This document shows positions 44,449 through 56,187 of a stretch of DNA of 64,000 nt, in pieces (position 1 is the first letter of the stretch; each line of letters opens with the position of its first letter). The notes under the pieces were generated by a model. The model saw only the letters and a list, made by a program, of their open reading frames with translations. It was not told the origin of the DNA and searched no databases. The position numbers were made by a program, and so were the translations under genes. Source of the DNA: Acorus gramineus (lineage: Eukaryota; Streptophyta; Magnoliopsida; Acorales; Acoraceae); assembly GCA_030737835.1 (NCBI GenBank), contig CM060850.1:15846734-15910733 (forward strand), in the 5' to 3' direction.

Positions 44449-44654
44449 ATAAGGACGTTGTTGAAAGAGCGGGTGCAGCTGAGGCGGGGGCGGAACTAAG
44501 GCTGGCGGGGGATATTCTGATATGGAAGTTGCAGAACTAGTGGAGCGTTCAATTGGGGAACTGGGATGAGGAGCGTCTGAGTTTGGAACAGATCATGTAC
44601 GCTTGCATTGATGCTTTCCTTCCTTTTGAGTTTGCGAGGCGCCTCCTCGGTTGA

Positions 44655-46330
44655 ATCTGCATTTGCATGGTATGGATTGGTATGAAACATTGGGGTCGTG
44701 AAAGGTGTGTTTTCTTGAGAATGGGTTTTGGTTGAATCAGTTCTTGAATGGTTTAGTTTGTGTTCTTGAATGTTTTCTTTTTTGTTCTGCATGTTGGTTT
44801 GATTTTCATGTTGAATCTGGAAGAGGCAGATATGGAATTATGAAAAAAAATAAAATGAGGGATTTACAAGGCCTGATAAAAGTTTTGAAGAAGTTTCATT
44901 GCCTTCAACTTCCATGAGTCAGATGATAAAACAAGCTTGCAAGGACAGCAAGGTTTCTCTTCCTTACTTGAGAGTAACCTCTGATTGATCACCAGACTAT
45001 TGTTTAGTAGCCTAACATGATGATGAATTTTCGGCAAGTTGTAATCACAAGTGATTCTTGTATAATCAATTCAAATGCACTTACAGAGACCAAACTGATC
45101 AGAAGACACAGAATCTTACAGCATACTAATTTTCTGAATTAGTATTTGGAATGATCATATACTCACTCCCCATTTTACGACATACTAATTTCTTGAATTC
45201 AATCCCCAACCAATAATAAAATGGTTCATCGGCATTATAAGGAGCTTCATAAAGTGGCAGAACCTAGCAGACAATGTGCATTTTCAATATTTATATATGT
45301 TTATCAAGGTCTCACCCATTAATGTATGTTGCTTATGAATGTCAAAGTCTTAGTGGATGAAAAAAGGATGAAATTCAATGTCTGATGTCTTCATAGTCAG
45401 TAATAATCAATTCAATCCAGAAAAAAATGGGGGTCATGCTAGATTTTATTCCCACAAATGTTTACATGCCCCACACCCATTATATGAAAAGAGTAATTAA
45501 GAGGTTACTAAAGGTTCTACAAAATATATAAAAGGCTGGATGAAGCAGAATGGTCTAGACATTTTTTTAGTTACATGAATTTTACGTACCAAACTAAAAG
45601 GATCCAATGTGCAAAAATGGGAGATTCACGTCCTATTCTATCAGACTATCGCAAAATTCTGCTAATCGACTTATATACTTCAATCATGAGCAAAAAGAAT
45701 GGTTAACTTGTATCATGTTCAGGGTCTATGTAGCTGATAGGAGGACAGAATGACTACAAAAATGATTTTACATAAGGTATTTTAAGACTTCAAAGGAAAA
45801 TAATTCACAATTATTAACTACAATTCCATGGAATTCTACACTTTCATAAAATTCTTAAGACAGGAGTGGCAAAACTGAATCCAAATAGTTGGGAGAAGCA
45901 TCATGTTAATGGGCTTGTTTTCCCACATAGAGAATTAGACAACAAACATATGCCATTCATGACCACCATGAAAATTAAATTAAATTCACAATAATACAAA
46001 TCAAATTAATATGTTTTATTTACTACCTAATGTTTCAAATTAAATATAGTAGTCCCATAATCTGATTTTAATACTAGCAAGACTGCAAACCTGCCCGCCC
46101 TTTAATATTTCAGTGAAGCATCAAAGCTGCAAGTGTCTAACATCAAAATACAATACTTATAAGAAAATTCAATTAGAATTTTAAAATATTTATTTCATGA
46201 CACATTTCAATACTCTCCAACAATCTGGAAACAAAAACCTCTGTGTTTTGACAAAACAGAACAAAGAACTACCGTATTGAAAGAGCAATCAGAATCACTC
46301 AGTAGTTCAACAGCCTTTAATATTTTCAGT
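44655..46330. other. 3' flank of the exonuclease pseudogene
   Basis: 44655-44830 is its former 3' region, with a paralogous copy at 46370-46600. The rest to 46300 is unassigned AT-rich sequence in which I see neither a gene nor element ends. Confidence 0.45.
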
Positions 46331-46610
46331 GATGCTTTCCTTTCGTTCCAGATCGCGGCAGCTCATGTGTTGAACACCCGCATTGGATGGTATGTGATTT
46401 GTTGATTTTTTTTTGTCTTTTGTTTGATACACAGGGCGTATGTGAGGATTCTGATTTTTTTGGATTGTGAGTGGTTTATTTTGACAATGGGTTTGTTGAT
46501 TCAGTTCTTGATGGTTAGGTTTGTGTTCATGATTCTGTTCTTTTTGGTTTCTGGTTCTTGTTTGATACAATTCTTATGATTTGGTTCTGGAATGGACAGA
46601 AGAGGAAAAG
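46331..46610 (+). pseudogene. Second fragment of the exonuclease gene 3' end
   Basis: Starts GATGCTTTCCTTTCGTTCCA, reading DAFLSFQIAAAHVLN, equivalent to DAFLPFEFARRL at 44610. The downstream non-coding sequence (TTGATTCAGTTCTTGATGG, TTTGTGTTC-TGA) also matches 44715-44800. It is a truncated duplicate with no upstream domain. Confidence 0.65.
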
Positions 46611-48161
46611 AGGGGTTTTGATTATTCTGAGATTATCATAGTTGTTTAATTGTTGATAGATTCAGATTGCTCTTTAAATGTGCTACTTTTTAGCTCTGTT
46701 TTGGTAGATGCAGATTTTTTTTTCTCAATTGGAGGAGATTATTGAAAACGTTTCATGAAATAAAATTTGTTAAAATTCTAATAGTAATCTCTCATAAGTA
46801 ATGCATTTTGATGCATTTTTATTCTGCACTGTATTTTAAGTACAGGTATACCTGCAACTTTGCTAGTATTGGAATGGAATTCTTGGACTTTGACAATTTA
46901 ATTCACAAAACATTGAAAAGTAACGAATGACATTTGATTGTTTCCTGATTATTGATGTGAAGAAAACATATTATCTGCATCAACACAATATGTTAGTTTT
47001 GTGAGTGCTGTTTTGGTTAGGGCTGCAACTTGGGCGGGTTGGGTTTGGGTTGACCCAACCCGAATTCCAAACTACTCAACCCGAATTAATCTGACCCAAC
47101 CCGATTTTCAACCCGAATTGGACCAACCCGACCCAACCCAATTTTCAACCCGAATTGGACCAACCCGACCCAAACCGAATTTCTAACATGATGTGCAAAT
47201 TAAATAAATCAACCCGATCCAACCCGTAAGATTAGCTAGGTTTACCTAAAATTTGGACTATTTAGATTAAAAGCTACATAATGAACGTCCATGATCTTTT
47301 TTTAACTATTAGTTTACGGGTTCGGTGTCACACCCCAGGGCGGCCATCCCCGAGACGTGGCAATATATAAAGTATCAGCTATCAAGTACAAGAGGTCAAC
47401 AATGACTCCAATAAATAATACACAAAACTGGCAAAACAATGATAACTAATAGTTCAACAAAAATGCGGGAGCATAAAAATGTCAATGAGTCTGTAAACCA
47501 AAAAAATTATTATAGACTCGAATACACAATCGCTGTCTTGTGAGGGCCAAGTCTAGTCCAAATAAAGTACAACCAGTGCAACACGCACGATTTCAAATAC
47601 ATAAATGACACTAGGACTGCTGACAGCCTCGCACTCGCCAACCGCCGAACGGAACGCTCCACGCACGCAAGACCCCGCCACAGGGAAGCTCCAGCTCCAC
47701 GCCCAACACTGCCCCTGAAAAAGAAATAATATGCGAGGGGTGAGCTACAAGCTCAGTGAGTGGTTGGAAATCAAATACTATTACAACAATTCAGTACTAA
47801 GGCAATTTCCTTTCAAGGAAAAACATGGGTAGAAACCCCAAAGACAACAAAGTCACATGACAGCGCGACCAAATCTCGCCCTCGCCCTCACTCCCTGGAG
47901 GGAGGCTTTTGGGACACTCGGGGAGGAATAATTGTTAACCATAACACTTGGTGTTACTAGATAATAGTTACAACGAGTCCATCAGCTACGAGGTAGAGAT
48001 ATACTTCGATACCTCAAGCGTTAGGAGTAGCATACCAAAGTATACTCGATGGGTATAAGAGTCACGTGACGACGTGACTACAACTCATCCTCACCCACGC
48101 CCCTAAGGGTGACACGAGACTGTTGGAAGAAAACCTTTTGCTCTACACCCTTCGTCATCGA

Positions 48162-48511
48162 GTAGCCCTCTCCCGGGTAGCCTCTATCTGGTATACTCCC
48201 ATGATCAGTACATCTACCGAACGCATCGGTAGTACCTACAGGTGGGAGCCCTCTGTCAGGACAGCTTCAACGTCGGGCAGCTTCAACACGGATCCGATGA
48301 AGGGAAGACATGATTCCACGCTCGCAATATTGTCCGGTAGCCCTCTCCGGCGTAACCTCTACCTATCTGCCTTCCACGATCGGTACATCCGCTAGATGGG
48401 TACAAAAGTACGCATCGGTAGCACTTACAAGTGGTGGCACTACACATGACAGCTTCGACACTGGGGAGCTTCGGTGCACGATGATATTGGGAGGAAGACT
48501 TCGCCTTCGCA
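48162..48511. repeat. Degenerate tandem duplication, period about 175 bp, inside the solo LTR
   Basis: Copies start GTAGCCCTCTCC at 48162 and 48337, followed by CGCATCGGTAG and GACAGCTTC at the same offsets. They are substantially diverged, so the duplication is older than the insertion. Confidence 0.7.
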
Positions 48512-49744
48512 ATGCGAACTCTATGGAAAATCAACTATCCTCGGTAATCGCATACTGGTGCCATCGAAATACCCTTGAACTCCCATAGAGATGCGTCGCT
48601 CGGACGCTGGGAGATATCTCTGCTCTAGCACAGAGATAAGCCCTAAGGCATAACCCAATAGGCGGTTCATACACTCACCTAACATGGGTAGGCCTAGCAT
48701 AATGCCATAACCACCGGCTTAACAAAACCGATATGATAATGAATTCTCTTGAATTCCAACGAGCGCATCACTCGGATGCAGGGGGGGCGATTACATCGCT
48801 AGCGCTTTAACTAATAAGGTACAACCCGATAGAGGGTCATAACCACGCCTATTTCAGATAGGCCTAATCAGTTTAACATGCGCATATATATTTACAGGAG
48901 AATTATATCATAGTTATGTACATGAACTACATGCACGATAACATAGCAAATAATTATAGGGATACTCCCTACCATGGATAAAAACATAAACAATATATAT
49001 GCAACATACATACCATGTATGACCTAAATAATATGCATACAAGCCATTAATCATGCAAGCATACAAGCATTCAAGGTATACCCTAATATGCGTTGGATAT
49101 CACCAACTTAAAAAGGGAAGGGTCAAGCGCGATCACGCGCACTAACAGGTGCATGCCGATATTCCCAAACGAACTTGAGTCAAGTAGGAACCACATCTAC
49201 TTACTCAGTTCGTTCAAAGAGAGGGCGAGAGAGAGAGCTCATCATCTCTTGAAGTTGGTCATAGCTTTGCCCCATTAGCATGGGCGCAACAACTACACCA
49301 CGCCCTCAAGCCTTATCGAAAAAGAATATTAAGCTTGTGCCCGTTATTAACCCAAGTTTATTCATGCTGGATATTATAAATAATATGGTAGTATTATAAT
49401 ATTAACTAAGGCATGCCATATTCTATACATCCATATACAATACAAAAATACATGCCAATACAGGGGGGGCATGCGACTCATTCATTCATACATGAATACT
49501 ATACATGCAATATAAGCCTAACATGCAAGATATCTAACATATTTAGGATGCAAAGAAGCCCCATGGATGCGCGATGCACGACTACGTGCATCGAGTGCAT
49601 CCCGAAGGGTTGGATCGAACCACTCACTGCAACTCGAGTCGTTGCGTGATCAATCACCAAGATCTGCAAGACAAGGGTATCCAATTTGGTGAGTAAAATC
49701 ACATTAAAACACTTAGAATATAACTAGAAATTGCAAAGACTTAG

Positions 49745-49965
49745 ATATGCACGCATAGGGGCTCGCACGCATGCAAGCACGCATGTACGCACGCATTCCT
49801 GAGTGCCCTAGCACCTACCCGAGCCCTCTGGTAGCCCTGCGCGTGGCCTTGTACGCGCACGCGCACTGAGACGCGTTGCCCTGTGCGCGCGCATGCTCGC
49901 GCGCGCCTGCGCGCCGATTGCACCTGCTTGCGCTCTACTGCGCACGCGCGCAAACAGACCCTCGC
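49745..49965. repeat. GC-rich alternating purine-pyrimidine tract
   Basis: Strings of GCGCGCGCATGC, CACGCATGTACGCACGC and TACGCGCACGCGCAC dominate; such runs are prone to Z-DNA. Long Arg/Ala-rich open frames here are composition artefacts. Confidence 0.7.
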
Positions 49966-50970
49966 ACGCTCCCAGAGGCATTAACCCCTCCCCAACACTC
50001 CTCACTCACCCTAACCCAACTACCTTGCATGCATGACCTCCCTAACAGCCCATAAAGCTAGAAAAACCAAAGAAAAGGAGGGAAAAAGGCTTGCCAAAGG
50101 AGGGGGAGGGAAAAGGGGGAGATGCGGGGCTCTTGACACCCCAACGACCACCTCAACCAGCACCGCCACTCCTTAGCCACCAGCCTTTCTTGGCTGAAAA
50201 CAGGGAGGGGGAAAAGGGGATGAGAGGGAGCTAAAGGGAAGAGAATCAAATCTCAACAACAACTATAAACGCACACACACTCACCCACCTTTCACACTTG
50301 CACTTCCTCTTCTTCCACTCCTTCTTCTCCTCCATCAAACACACACAAAAAGGGATGGAAAAAGTGCAGGTCAGATGGGTCTTGGGATGGGGAGAGAGGG
50401 AAAGTTCTCACTCACAAAGGAAAGCATGGGGGGGGGGGGGTTAACTTAACCTAAACTCACCCACTAACACTCTAAATAACCAAGTGCTTTCTTCCTCACT
50501 AAGCAAAGGGGTGGTCAGGTTACCAAAGGTGACCATATTCACCAAAATATCTAACATTATTCGACCAACCAAACCAGGAACGCTCAAAACCCGGATACGG
50601 TTCAGAACTGTATAATTTTTAAAACGTTATCAGAATTCGATGAAATTTTTTTAGGTAGTACAAAAAGGTACCAGGACCCATAATATACAGTTAGATTTTT
50701 AATTAGAGTACTCTAACTCCCGCAGGTAGCTAAAAGCCAAAATTTTAGTGACTCCGATCGAGAGAGAAAAAAAAGGCTCCAAATGACACATGCATAACAT
50801 TCGGGTTGGGTCGGGTTGTGAGTGAGACCAACCCGAACCCAACCCAATTTGTGAGTCCACCAGAATTGGCCAACCCGAATCCGATTTGGTCAACCCAACT
50901 CATGTAAAAATCGGGTTCAACCAGTCAGGTTCAAGTTCAACCCGACCCAAGTTGTAACCCTAATTTTGGT

Positions 50971-51548
50971 ACGTATTGAGGATTACTCATCTTTTCTTTG
51001 TTGGTACCAATCTTAGAACAGAAAAAATATTAGGTTAATTAAAGAACCTATGCCTCTTGATGAAAGAAAATATAGAAGATAATAACCGATATCTTTTATT
51101 CCTCGCATGCCTTCTCATATAAATAGACGCACCAACAAAATCTAAAAAGAAGTTAACATCTAGCAATAAAATAGGAGATCAGTTCTTTTATTCGATATAT
51201 CCTAACAACTTGGAGTCAACAATATTATCCCTACTAAATTGAATGACCTGCTTAATATCCACTCAATTTAAGGTTGGTATTAGAATTGGCTTTCTATTTA
51301 GAAGTTACATCTAGTAACATATTTTGACTCTATTTAAGGTTGTTCTTCTAATCCTGAGTTAATTGGCTTTGCAGTTTAGAAAACTTTATGTGATATTATT
51401 TTTTCCATGATGCAATCATCCAGTCGAATCTCACACTTTTCATATCAGAACCTTCTGGTTCAGCTGGTAACTTATTAAATATTGTAGATAGATGTCTCAT
51501 CTTCAACTAGACCTTCTAAAAGGGGGTAGAAATATTTGCTCAATTAAT
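50971..51548. other. Unassigned spacer
   Basis: AT-rich. I see no gene or element end. Confidence 0.4.
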
Positions 51549-52103
51549 TCCTGACAGGGGTGGGACAATTTTGGTTAATGCCAATCCCAACCCTGCTAAT
51601 AAAATCTCACATCCTAAATCAGTCTTAAACCTATGACATATTTGATTATTCCATATCAAACTCATCCTAACAGGATTTTAAAAGACCCAAACCCCATTTC
51701 ATCCCATCCCATCCCATTTAGAAGGAAACAAAATTAAAAATCTCAATTTTTTAAATATTTTTTATATTTTTTATTTTTTTTTAGATTATAAACTAAATAA
51801 TATCTTTATGTAACATTACTTGATACATGACTAAATATTTTATCAATTGTAATAATAATATATAGATGAGTTAGTTTTACTTATGTTAAATATTAATTTT
51901 AATGATATAAGTGATTTAAATAGGATATAATGAACGGGGCAGAACAGATTTTGCCCTTGAATCCTAAATCTGTCTCATATATTTATCGGATTTGGATGGG
52001 TCAGGTTCGGATTTGACATTTAAAGAATCAAACCCATCCCAATAGGGTTGAGTCGGAGCGGGTTTCTCATTTACCCCATCCCAGTGCCATCCCTATCCTG
52101 AGG
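51549..52103. mobile_element. hAT-like MITE with CCCATCC arrays
   Basis: Body about 51557-52095. The ends GGGGTGGGAC and TAGGGATGGCAC (reversed) resemble the canonical CAGGGGTGGCA hAT terminus. The 8-bp flanks TCCTGACA and TCCTGAGG agree at 6 of 8. CCCATCC/GGATGGG motifs fill the subterminal regions. Confidence 0.72.
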
Positions 52104-52107
52104 TCCC

Positions 52108-52300
52108 CAAAAAAATTGCCAACACCATTGAATTGATGTCCAAGCCCTAAGCCATTCAGCCACGGATCATCGCACGTGTTAATAGTATATCCCTCGAAGA
52201 TTATATAGTGAACAACCTGTTGGATCCCATCCCTTGCTTTGATAATTTGTTTCAAAGACCAAGAACTTGAAGAAGGGCGAGCGGTCCAAATGCCTTTTTT
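52108..52300 (-). pseudogene. L1-type LINE fragment
   Basis: The minus strand reads SSSSWSLKQIIKARDGIQQ, then a TINTCDDPWLNGLG block, matching the 'SW.W..I...R......G.G...W.DPWL' region before the zinc-binding end of plant LINE reverse transcriptases. Only about 60 residues remain. Confidence 0.6.
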
Positions 52301-52792
52301 TTTTTTTTTCGGGTGAAATCCCAGTAATTGGTTTCATTTGTGAAATCCCAATGCTAGTTCAAAAGGGTAAAAAGGCATCCCAATAACTATTTTGAACTGA
52401 TCATCGACATCCAGAATCTAAATTCCATCATCATCACCATGTATTGTTACTACATTTTCACATTCAACTTCTTCACCATTGAACATTTTAACTGGATAAT
52501 AAATACAAACATAACAACATCAAATACAATAAACAGATATAAGAGCATCCTATATGATGTAGTGATCACCATATATTATTCAATTTATCATGAACTCTTG
52601 TTATTAAAATACAAAAATGCATTAAAACTCCCTAATTTGTAAACAAAAAAGGCATACAAATGGCACGATAGACGTGAAGAGAGAAACCAAAACAGACATA
52701 CCTTAACGGAGTGACCTGGCCAGGGTGTGTCATGCATGCTGGAGGGGAAGTGGTGCAGTATTTGTTTTTTTTTTTCTTTAGGGTGTGCGTGC

Positions 52793-52815
52793 TTGTGTGT
52801 GTGTGTGTGTGTGTG
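52793..52815. repeat. (GT)n microsatellite
   Basis: Eleven GT units, with other GT-rich sequence before it. Confidence 0.85.
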
Positions 52816-52933
52816 TTAGGTATATATGATGACATGTGATACGAAACCGGCATATCTGGTGTCGTGTTTTTTAGGAAAAGAACCATGAAGAGCCAAAAGA
52901 CTTCTATCCCAAGCCATGCAATGTAGTTAGAGA

Positions 52934-53394
52934 CATCGAAGTACCCACAGACATGGGTAGTCTCATATAAGCTCCATAAAATTTGGACAAATACAATCCT
53001 TGAAAACTCATAAAATCTTATACATTTCCCTAACGTTAAACATAATTTAACCCTTAACCAAACTTATTGTAGTTAACCATTAATCATACCATGAAATGAC
53101 TAAACTATCCCCAATTTTTCTACCCCTCCAAACATTGCTCATGTAAAAGATGAAGGAAAAAAAAGTTATATAAGTTAAAATTTGATCTTTTGGAGGGGCT
53201 AATTTGTCTTTATACTTTTTTATAAGGATTGTAATGTCTGCTGTTTATATGTTAATGGAATATTATGAAATTTGGATGGAAATTAAACCCACGGATGATA
53301 ATTGGGTATTTGTGAATTTTTTATGACTTATACGTTTGATCTAACTTTGATAGGGACATATATGAGATTACTCATGTTTAGGGGTGCATGTGGT
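52934..53394. mobile_element. Long-TIR MITE (fold-back family related to 21-22 kb)
   Basis: The left end (GACAT-GAAGTACCCACAGACATGGGTAGTCTCATATA) pairs with the right end (TATATGAGATTACTCATGTTTAGGGGTGCATGTGGTC reversed). AATTTGTCTTTATA, TATAAGGATTGTAATGTC and GATAATTGGGTAT are shared with the arms of the 21085-22340 element, so they look like one family; here only one repeat unit is present per arm. Confidence 0.68.
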
Positions 53395-53771
53395 CTTCCG
53401 TGAATTATTTTAGATCTCTAAAAGTTTTCAAATTTTTTTAGTCTCTAAGATGGTAAAAAGTTATCTTTAGGTCGCTAGAACCGGATGTCGTTACTATATC
53501 CATCAAAAATACTGAAAATTCCCATGGTCAATTTTTTTAATACACTGTTAACACTCCCCAGAACACTGTTAACACTTCATAGTATATTATTAACCTTGTT
53601 CGTAGAATGCTAACAGGCAGCGAGGGGCATTTTCAATATTTTTGACGGATAGACTAACAATATCTGTTTTTAAAGACATAAAGATAATTTTTCACTGCTT
53701 TGGGACCTAAAAAAAACTTGCAAACTTTCAGGGATCTAAAAATAATTCATGGGTGATCACAGGTACCCCTA
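53380..53771. mobile_element. Long-TIR MITE adjoining the previous one
   Basis: The arm AGGGGTGCATGTGGTC, GTGAATTATTTTAGATC, AAAAAGTTATCTTTAGGTC pairs with the reversed right arm (AGGGGTACCTGTGATC, ATGAATTATTTTTAGATC). The middle repeats AACACTGTTAACA-like motifs. Its left end overlaps the right end of the neighbouring element. Relatives are at 59771-60252. Confidence 0.65.
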
Positions 53772-54143
53772 ATTAAATTTCTCAAATACTGGTAAATCTC
53801 AATATATTGTTATGATCTATTCATCTAATTTTGAAATCTTTAAAATATTTGAAATTTGAAATTTTGAATAAATAGGATATATAAATAATTGCTAAAGTTA
53901 TAGGAGGGTAATTGAAATGAAAAAGAAGTGTAATATTTACTTTAATAATTAAGTATAAATACATTCCAAATGCACATTGCCTAAATATATAAGATGTAAC
54001 TATAATATCGATATAAATAACATAATATGGAAAAAATATTCATAGAATATTAAACCATTTAAAAAAACTCATTCATGTAAATATATGGGGTAATAAATTT
54101 GTATATTTGGAAAGCTAATTGGGGTAAGGGGAAGGGAAAGTGA

Positions 54144-54181
<38 letters not shown>

Positions 54182-54372
54182 GGGGGGGGGGGGGCGACGG
54201 CCGGAGGATGTCGGGGAACGGTTGGTAGTGAGATAAAGAGAGAGAGATTGAGATAGATTTTATTAAATATAATTGAGATAGATTTAATGAATATATTTAA
54301 TTTTGAGTTACTAAAATTTTAATAAATTTATATTATTTAATTAAATCATATTTTAAAGTCTTGAAATATATT
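53772..54372. other. AT-rich spacer with (GA)n and G-run
   Basis: No gene. (GA)n at 54147-54179 is followed by a run of about 14 G at 54180-54194. Confidence 0.6.
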
Positions 54373-55175
54373 TATGATTTAGAGAAAATGACAAAAAAAA
54401 ATAATCTCCTGAGAGTTAAAAATACCTAAATCAGTCACTTTTTAAAATAATACATAAAAAAGTCTCATTTCACAATTTTGAAAACATAAAAGATTAATCT
54501 ACCTTTATGTAATTAGATCTTTAACATCCCTCTACCCCTTATTAGGTTATTACACACCAAAAACCTAACTTTCCTACAAAACAACAATATCTCTCTGTAT
54601 GACCCAAATCAATCTCTTAGACGTTTTGTTATTATTTATTATATTGTGTGTTTCTTATATATATCTTACCTGGTCTTGTTTATCATCTTTTATTATGTAT
54701 AATCATAATATGTAATTTAAATCTGTATTGTGCCCTAATGCAGCAGATGATATTTTAGTATTATAAATCCTTATTCACATTTTTTTTTGCTTAGCTATTC
54801 ACATATTTTTATGGGTCATAAGTACATATCCATTTTTTAAAGAAGCATCAACATTTAATAGAATTCATCATAAAAAACTTAAATTATATTGGCACATATC
54901 TCACAAAATCCACCTAATCACAAAAAATTTAGAGTAAAAAAAATAAATTCTACATGAGAATGTGTGAAATATATTAATAAAATTAAGAGGGTGAAATATT
55001 TTAACAAAATTAAGAGGTATGAAATATATTAAGGATCTAATTATATAAGGGTAGATTAGTCTTTTGTGTTTCCAAAATTGAGAAATGAAACTTTTTTTGG
55101 TATAATTTTTAAAATGGCTTATTTAAGTATTTCTAACTTTTCAGAGACTAATTTGATCATTTTCTCTATGATTTA
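54373..55175. mobile_element. MULE-type MITE with perfect 9-bp TSD
   Basis: Body 54382-55166 starts GAGAAAATGA and ends TCATTTTCTC. It is flanked by identical TATGATTTA (54373-54381, 55167-55175). The inverted arms are about 150 bases (for example AATCTACCTTTATGTAATTA on the left with TAATTATATAAGGGTAGATT on the right). No coding capacity. Confidence 0.93.
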
Positions 55176-55601
55176 TCTAAATATGATATCTGTAATGGCT
55201 AAATTTATGGGAGGGTAAAAACAAAAATAAGTAAACTAGTCATATAAATGTGTAAAATGGACATGGCTTAAATGTAACTATAATATTTATATGCATAACA
55301 CAATATAGACAAAAATGTTATAGAATATTGAACCATAAAAAAAAAACTCATTTCATATAATATATAGGATAATAAATTTAAATACCATGTAATTTTTATA
55401 TATTATAATACAAATAACGTTACAAATCTTCATAGAATTCAATAGAGATAAGTTTATTTAATATCTTTAATTTTGAATTATTAAACTTTCAATATATTGA
55501 TTTTATTTATTTAAATCTAATTTTAAAATACATTTTAGATTTATCTAAATCTTATTTGAAAAACTAAAGTTAATAAATAAGATATAAGTAATATATAATG
55601 G
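55176..55601. other. AT-rich spacer
   Basis: Nothing recognised. Parts (55200-55500) resemble 53900-54330, suggesting an old local duplication. Confidence 0.4.
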
Positions 55602-56041
55602 TGAAAAATCCAAATAACCCCCTCCCCCTATAAACTGCTCGAAATCCATATAACCCCTGTCTTTTCCTGAAGTTCATATAACACCCTGAAAACACCTATG
55701 TAAATTAAAATAATCTCTTGAGTTAAATTTCTGTTGACAAATGAAAAAAAAAAATTACGAAAATTTTGTTTGGTTTTACTCCTGGTTGACCAAAAACCTG
55801 CTCTAATGTGTTAAAAATGGGAAAAATCCTATGTAGATGATTTTACCCATCCGAATATGGTTTTATAATCCATTTAGATGCTGCAATCGTCAATTACAGA
55901 GTTTTTTTTTCATTTTTTAACACATTGTATGGAGTTTTGGTAAACTGTATTTTTAGTCAGGATTAATCAACAGAATATTCTTATGATATTGTTTATCTAT
56001 CAATGGAAGTTTAACTCAGGGGGTTATTTGGATTTAGAAAA
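55602..56041. mobile_element. MITE with AAATCCAAATAACCCC ends
   Basis: GTGAAAAATCCAAATAACCCC on the left pairs with GGGGTTATTTGGATTTAGAAA on the right. Further pairs are AACAGAATATT and GAGTTAAATTTC/GAAGTTTAACTC. About 440 bases, non-coding. Confidence 0.72.
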
Positions 56042-56187
56042 ATTTGCAAAAGTAACCCCATGGTTTTGAATATTTGCAAAAGTAACACCTCCAAGTGACT
56101 ATTAGCAAAAAGTTGCATTAGTCCCAGTCAGCAATAACCTGTTATTGTTTTTAGTTGGTGCCTCCTTTGTTTTTTACCAAAATAAAT

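Larger units (their letters stand above)
39676..44453 (-). mobile_element. Ty1/copia LTR retrotransposon, complete but defective
   Basis: Body 39681-44448, flanked by 5-bp duplications ATAAG (39676-39680, 44449-44453). LTRs: 39681-39936 (3') and 44160-44448 (5'), beginning TG/TA and ending CA. The primer site is minus-strand TGGTACCAGAGC (44159-44148), one base from the standard tRNA-Met site. The purine tract is TTTGCGGGGATG next to the 3' LTR. Coding order on the minus strand is gag, pre-integrase, integrase, reverse transcriptase, RNase H, which is the copia order. An hAT-like MITE (41360-41823) splits the reverse transcriptase. LTR divergence with indels and many stops indicate an old, inactive copy. 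Confidence 0.95.
38240..44654 (+). pseudogene. Werner-type 3'-5' exonuclease pseudogene, split by two transposons
   Basis: Three plus-strand blocks make up one plant WRN-like 3'-5' exonuclease (DnaQ-fold) gene: 38240-38497, 39448-39675 and 44454-44654. Block 1 has FDVAHLVTAV, then in another frame SLWVNKFLYAY and RFLVGLGVKWRSE, where active members have LDVEWR: the motif-I Asp and Glu are replaced by Gly and Lys. Block 2 reads PVAILQLCVDQRCLIF, stop, then NVLSNFLSDTRFTFTGVEI. Block 3 reads ERAGAAEAGAELRLAGD, ...stop..., NWDEERLSLEQIMYACIDAF and EFARRLLG before TGA. Two in-frame stops, several frameshifts, a CACTA insertion after block 1 and a copia insertion after block 2 rule out function. 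The parent is a small intron-poor gene family. Confidence 0.82.
47321..50804. mobile_element. Solo LTR, about 3.5 kb, probable Ty3/gypsy chromovirus type
   Basis: Body 47326-50799 begins TGTCACACCCC and ends CATAACA, flanked by 5-bp duplications TTCGG (47321-47325, 50800-50804). There is no coding region, second LTR, primer site or purine tract inside, so this is a single LTR left by recombination. Long LTRs starting TGTCACACCC are, from memory, typical of the Tekay/Del-like chromoviruses; the clade is an inference. It contains a 175-bp internal duplication and a GC-rich alternating tract. Confidence 0.8.
47010..50970. mobile_element. hAT-like MITE (AACCCG arrays), split by a solo LTR
   Basis: Ends: TAGGGCTGCAACTTGGGCGGG from 47018 and TAGGGTTACAACTTGGGTCGGG reversed from 50962. 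The 8-bp flanks GTTTTGGT (47010-47017) and ATTTTGGT (50963-50970) match at 7 of 8. Dense AACCCGA/TCGGGTTGGG repeats fill the two remaining arms (47030-47240 and 50800-50960). About 470 bases without the nested LTR. Confidence 0.85.

Noticed and set aside
49741-50005. Arg/Ala-rich minus-strand open frames
   Set aside because: A consequence of the GC-rich alternating tract in a solo LTR.
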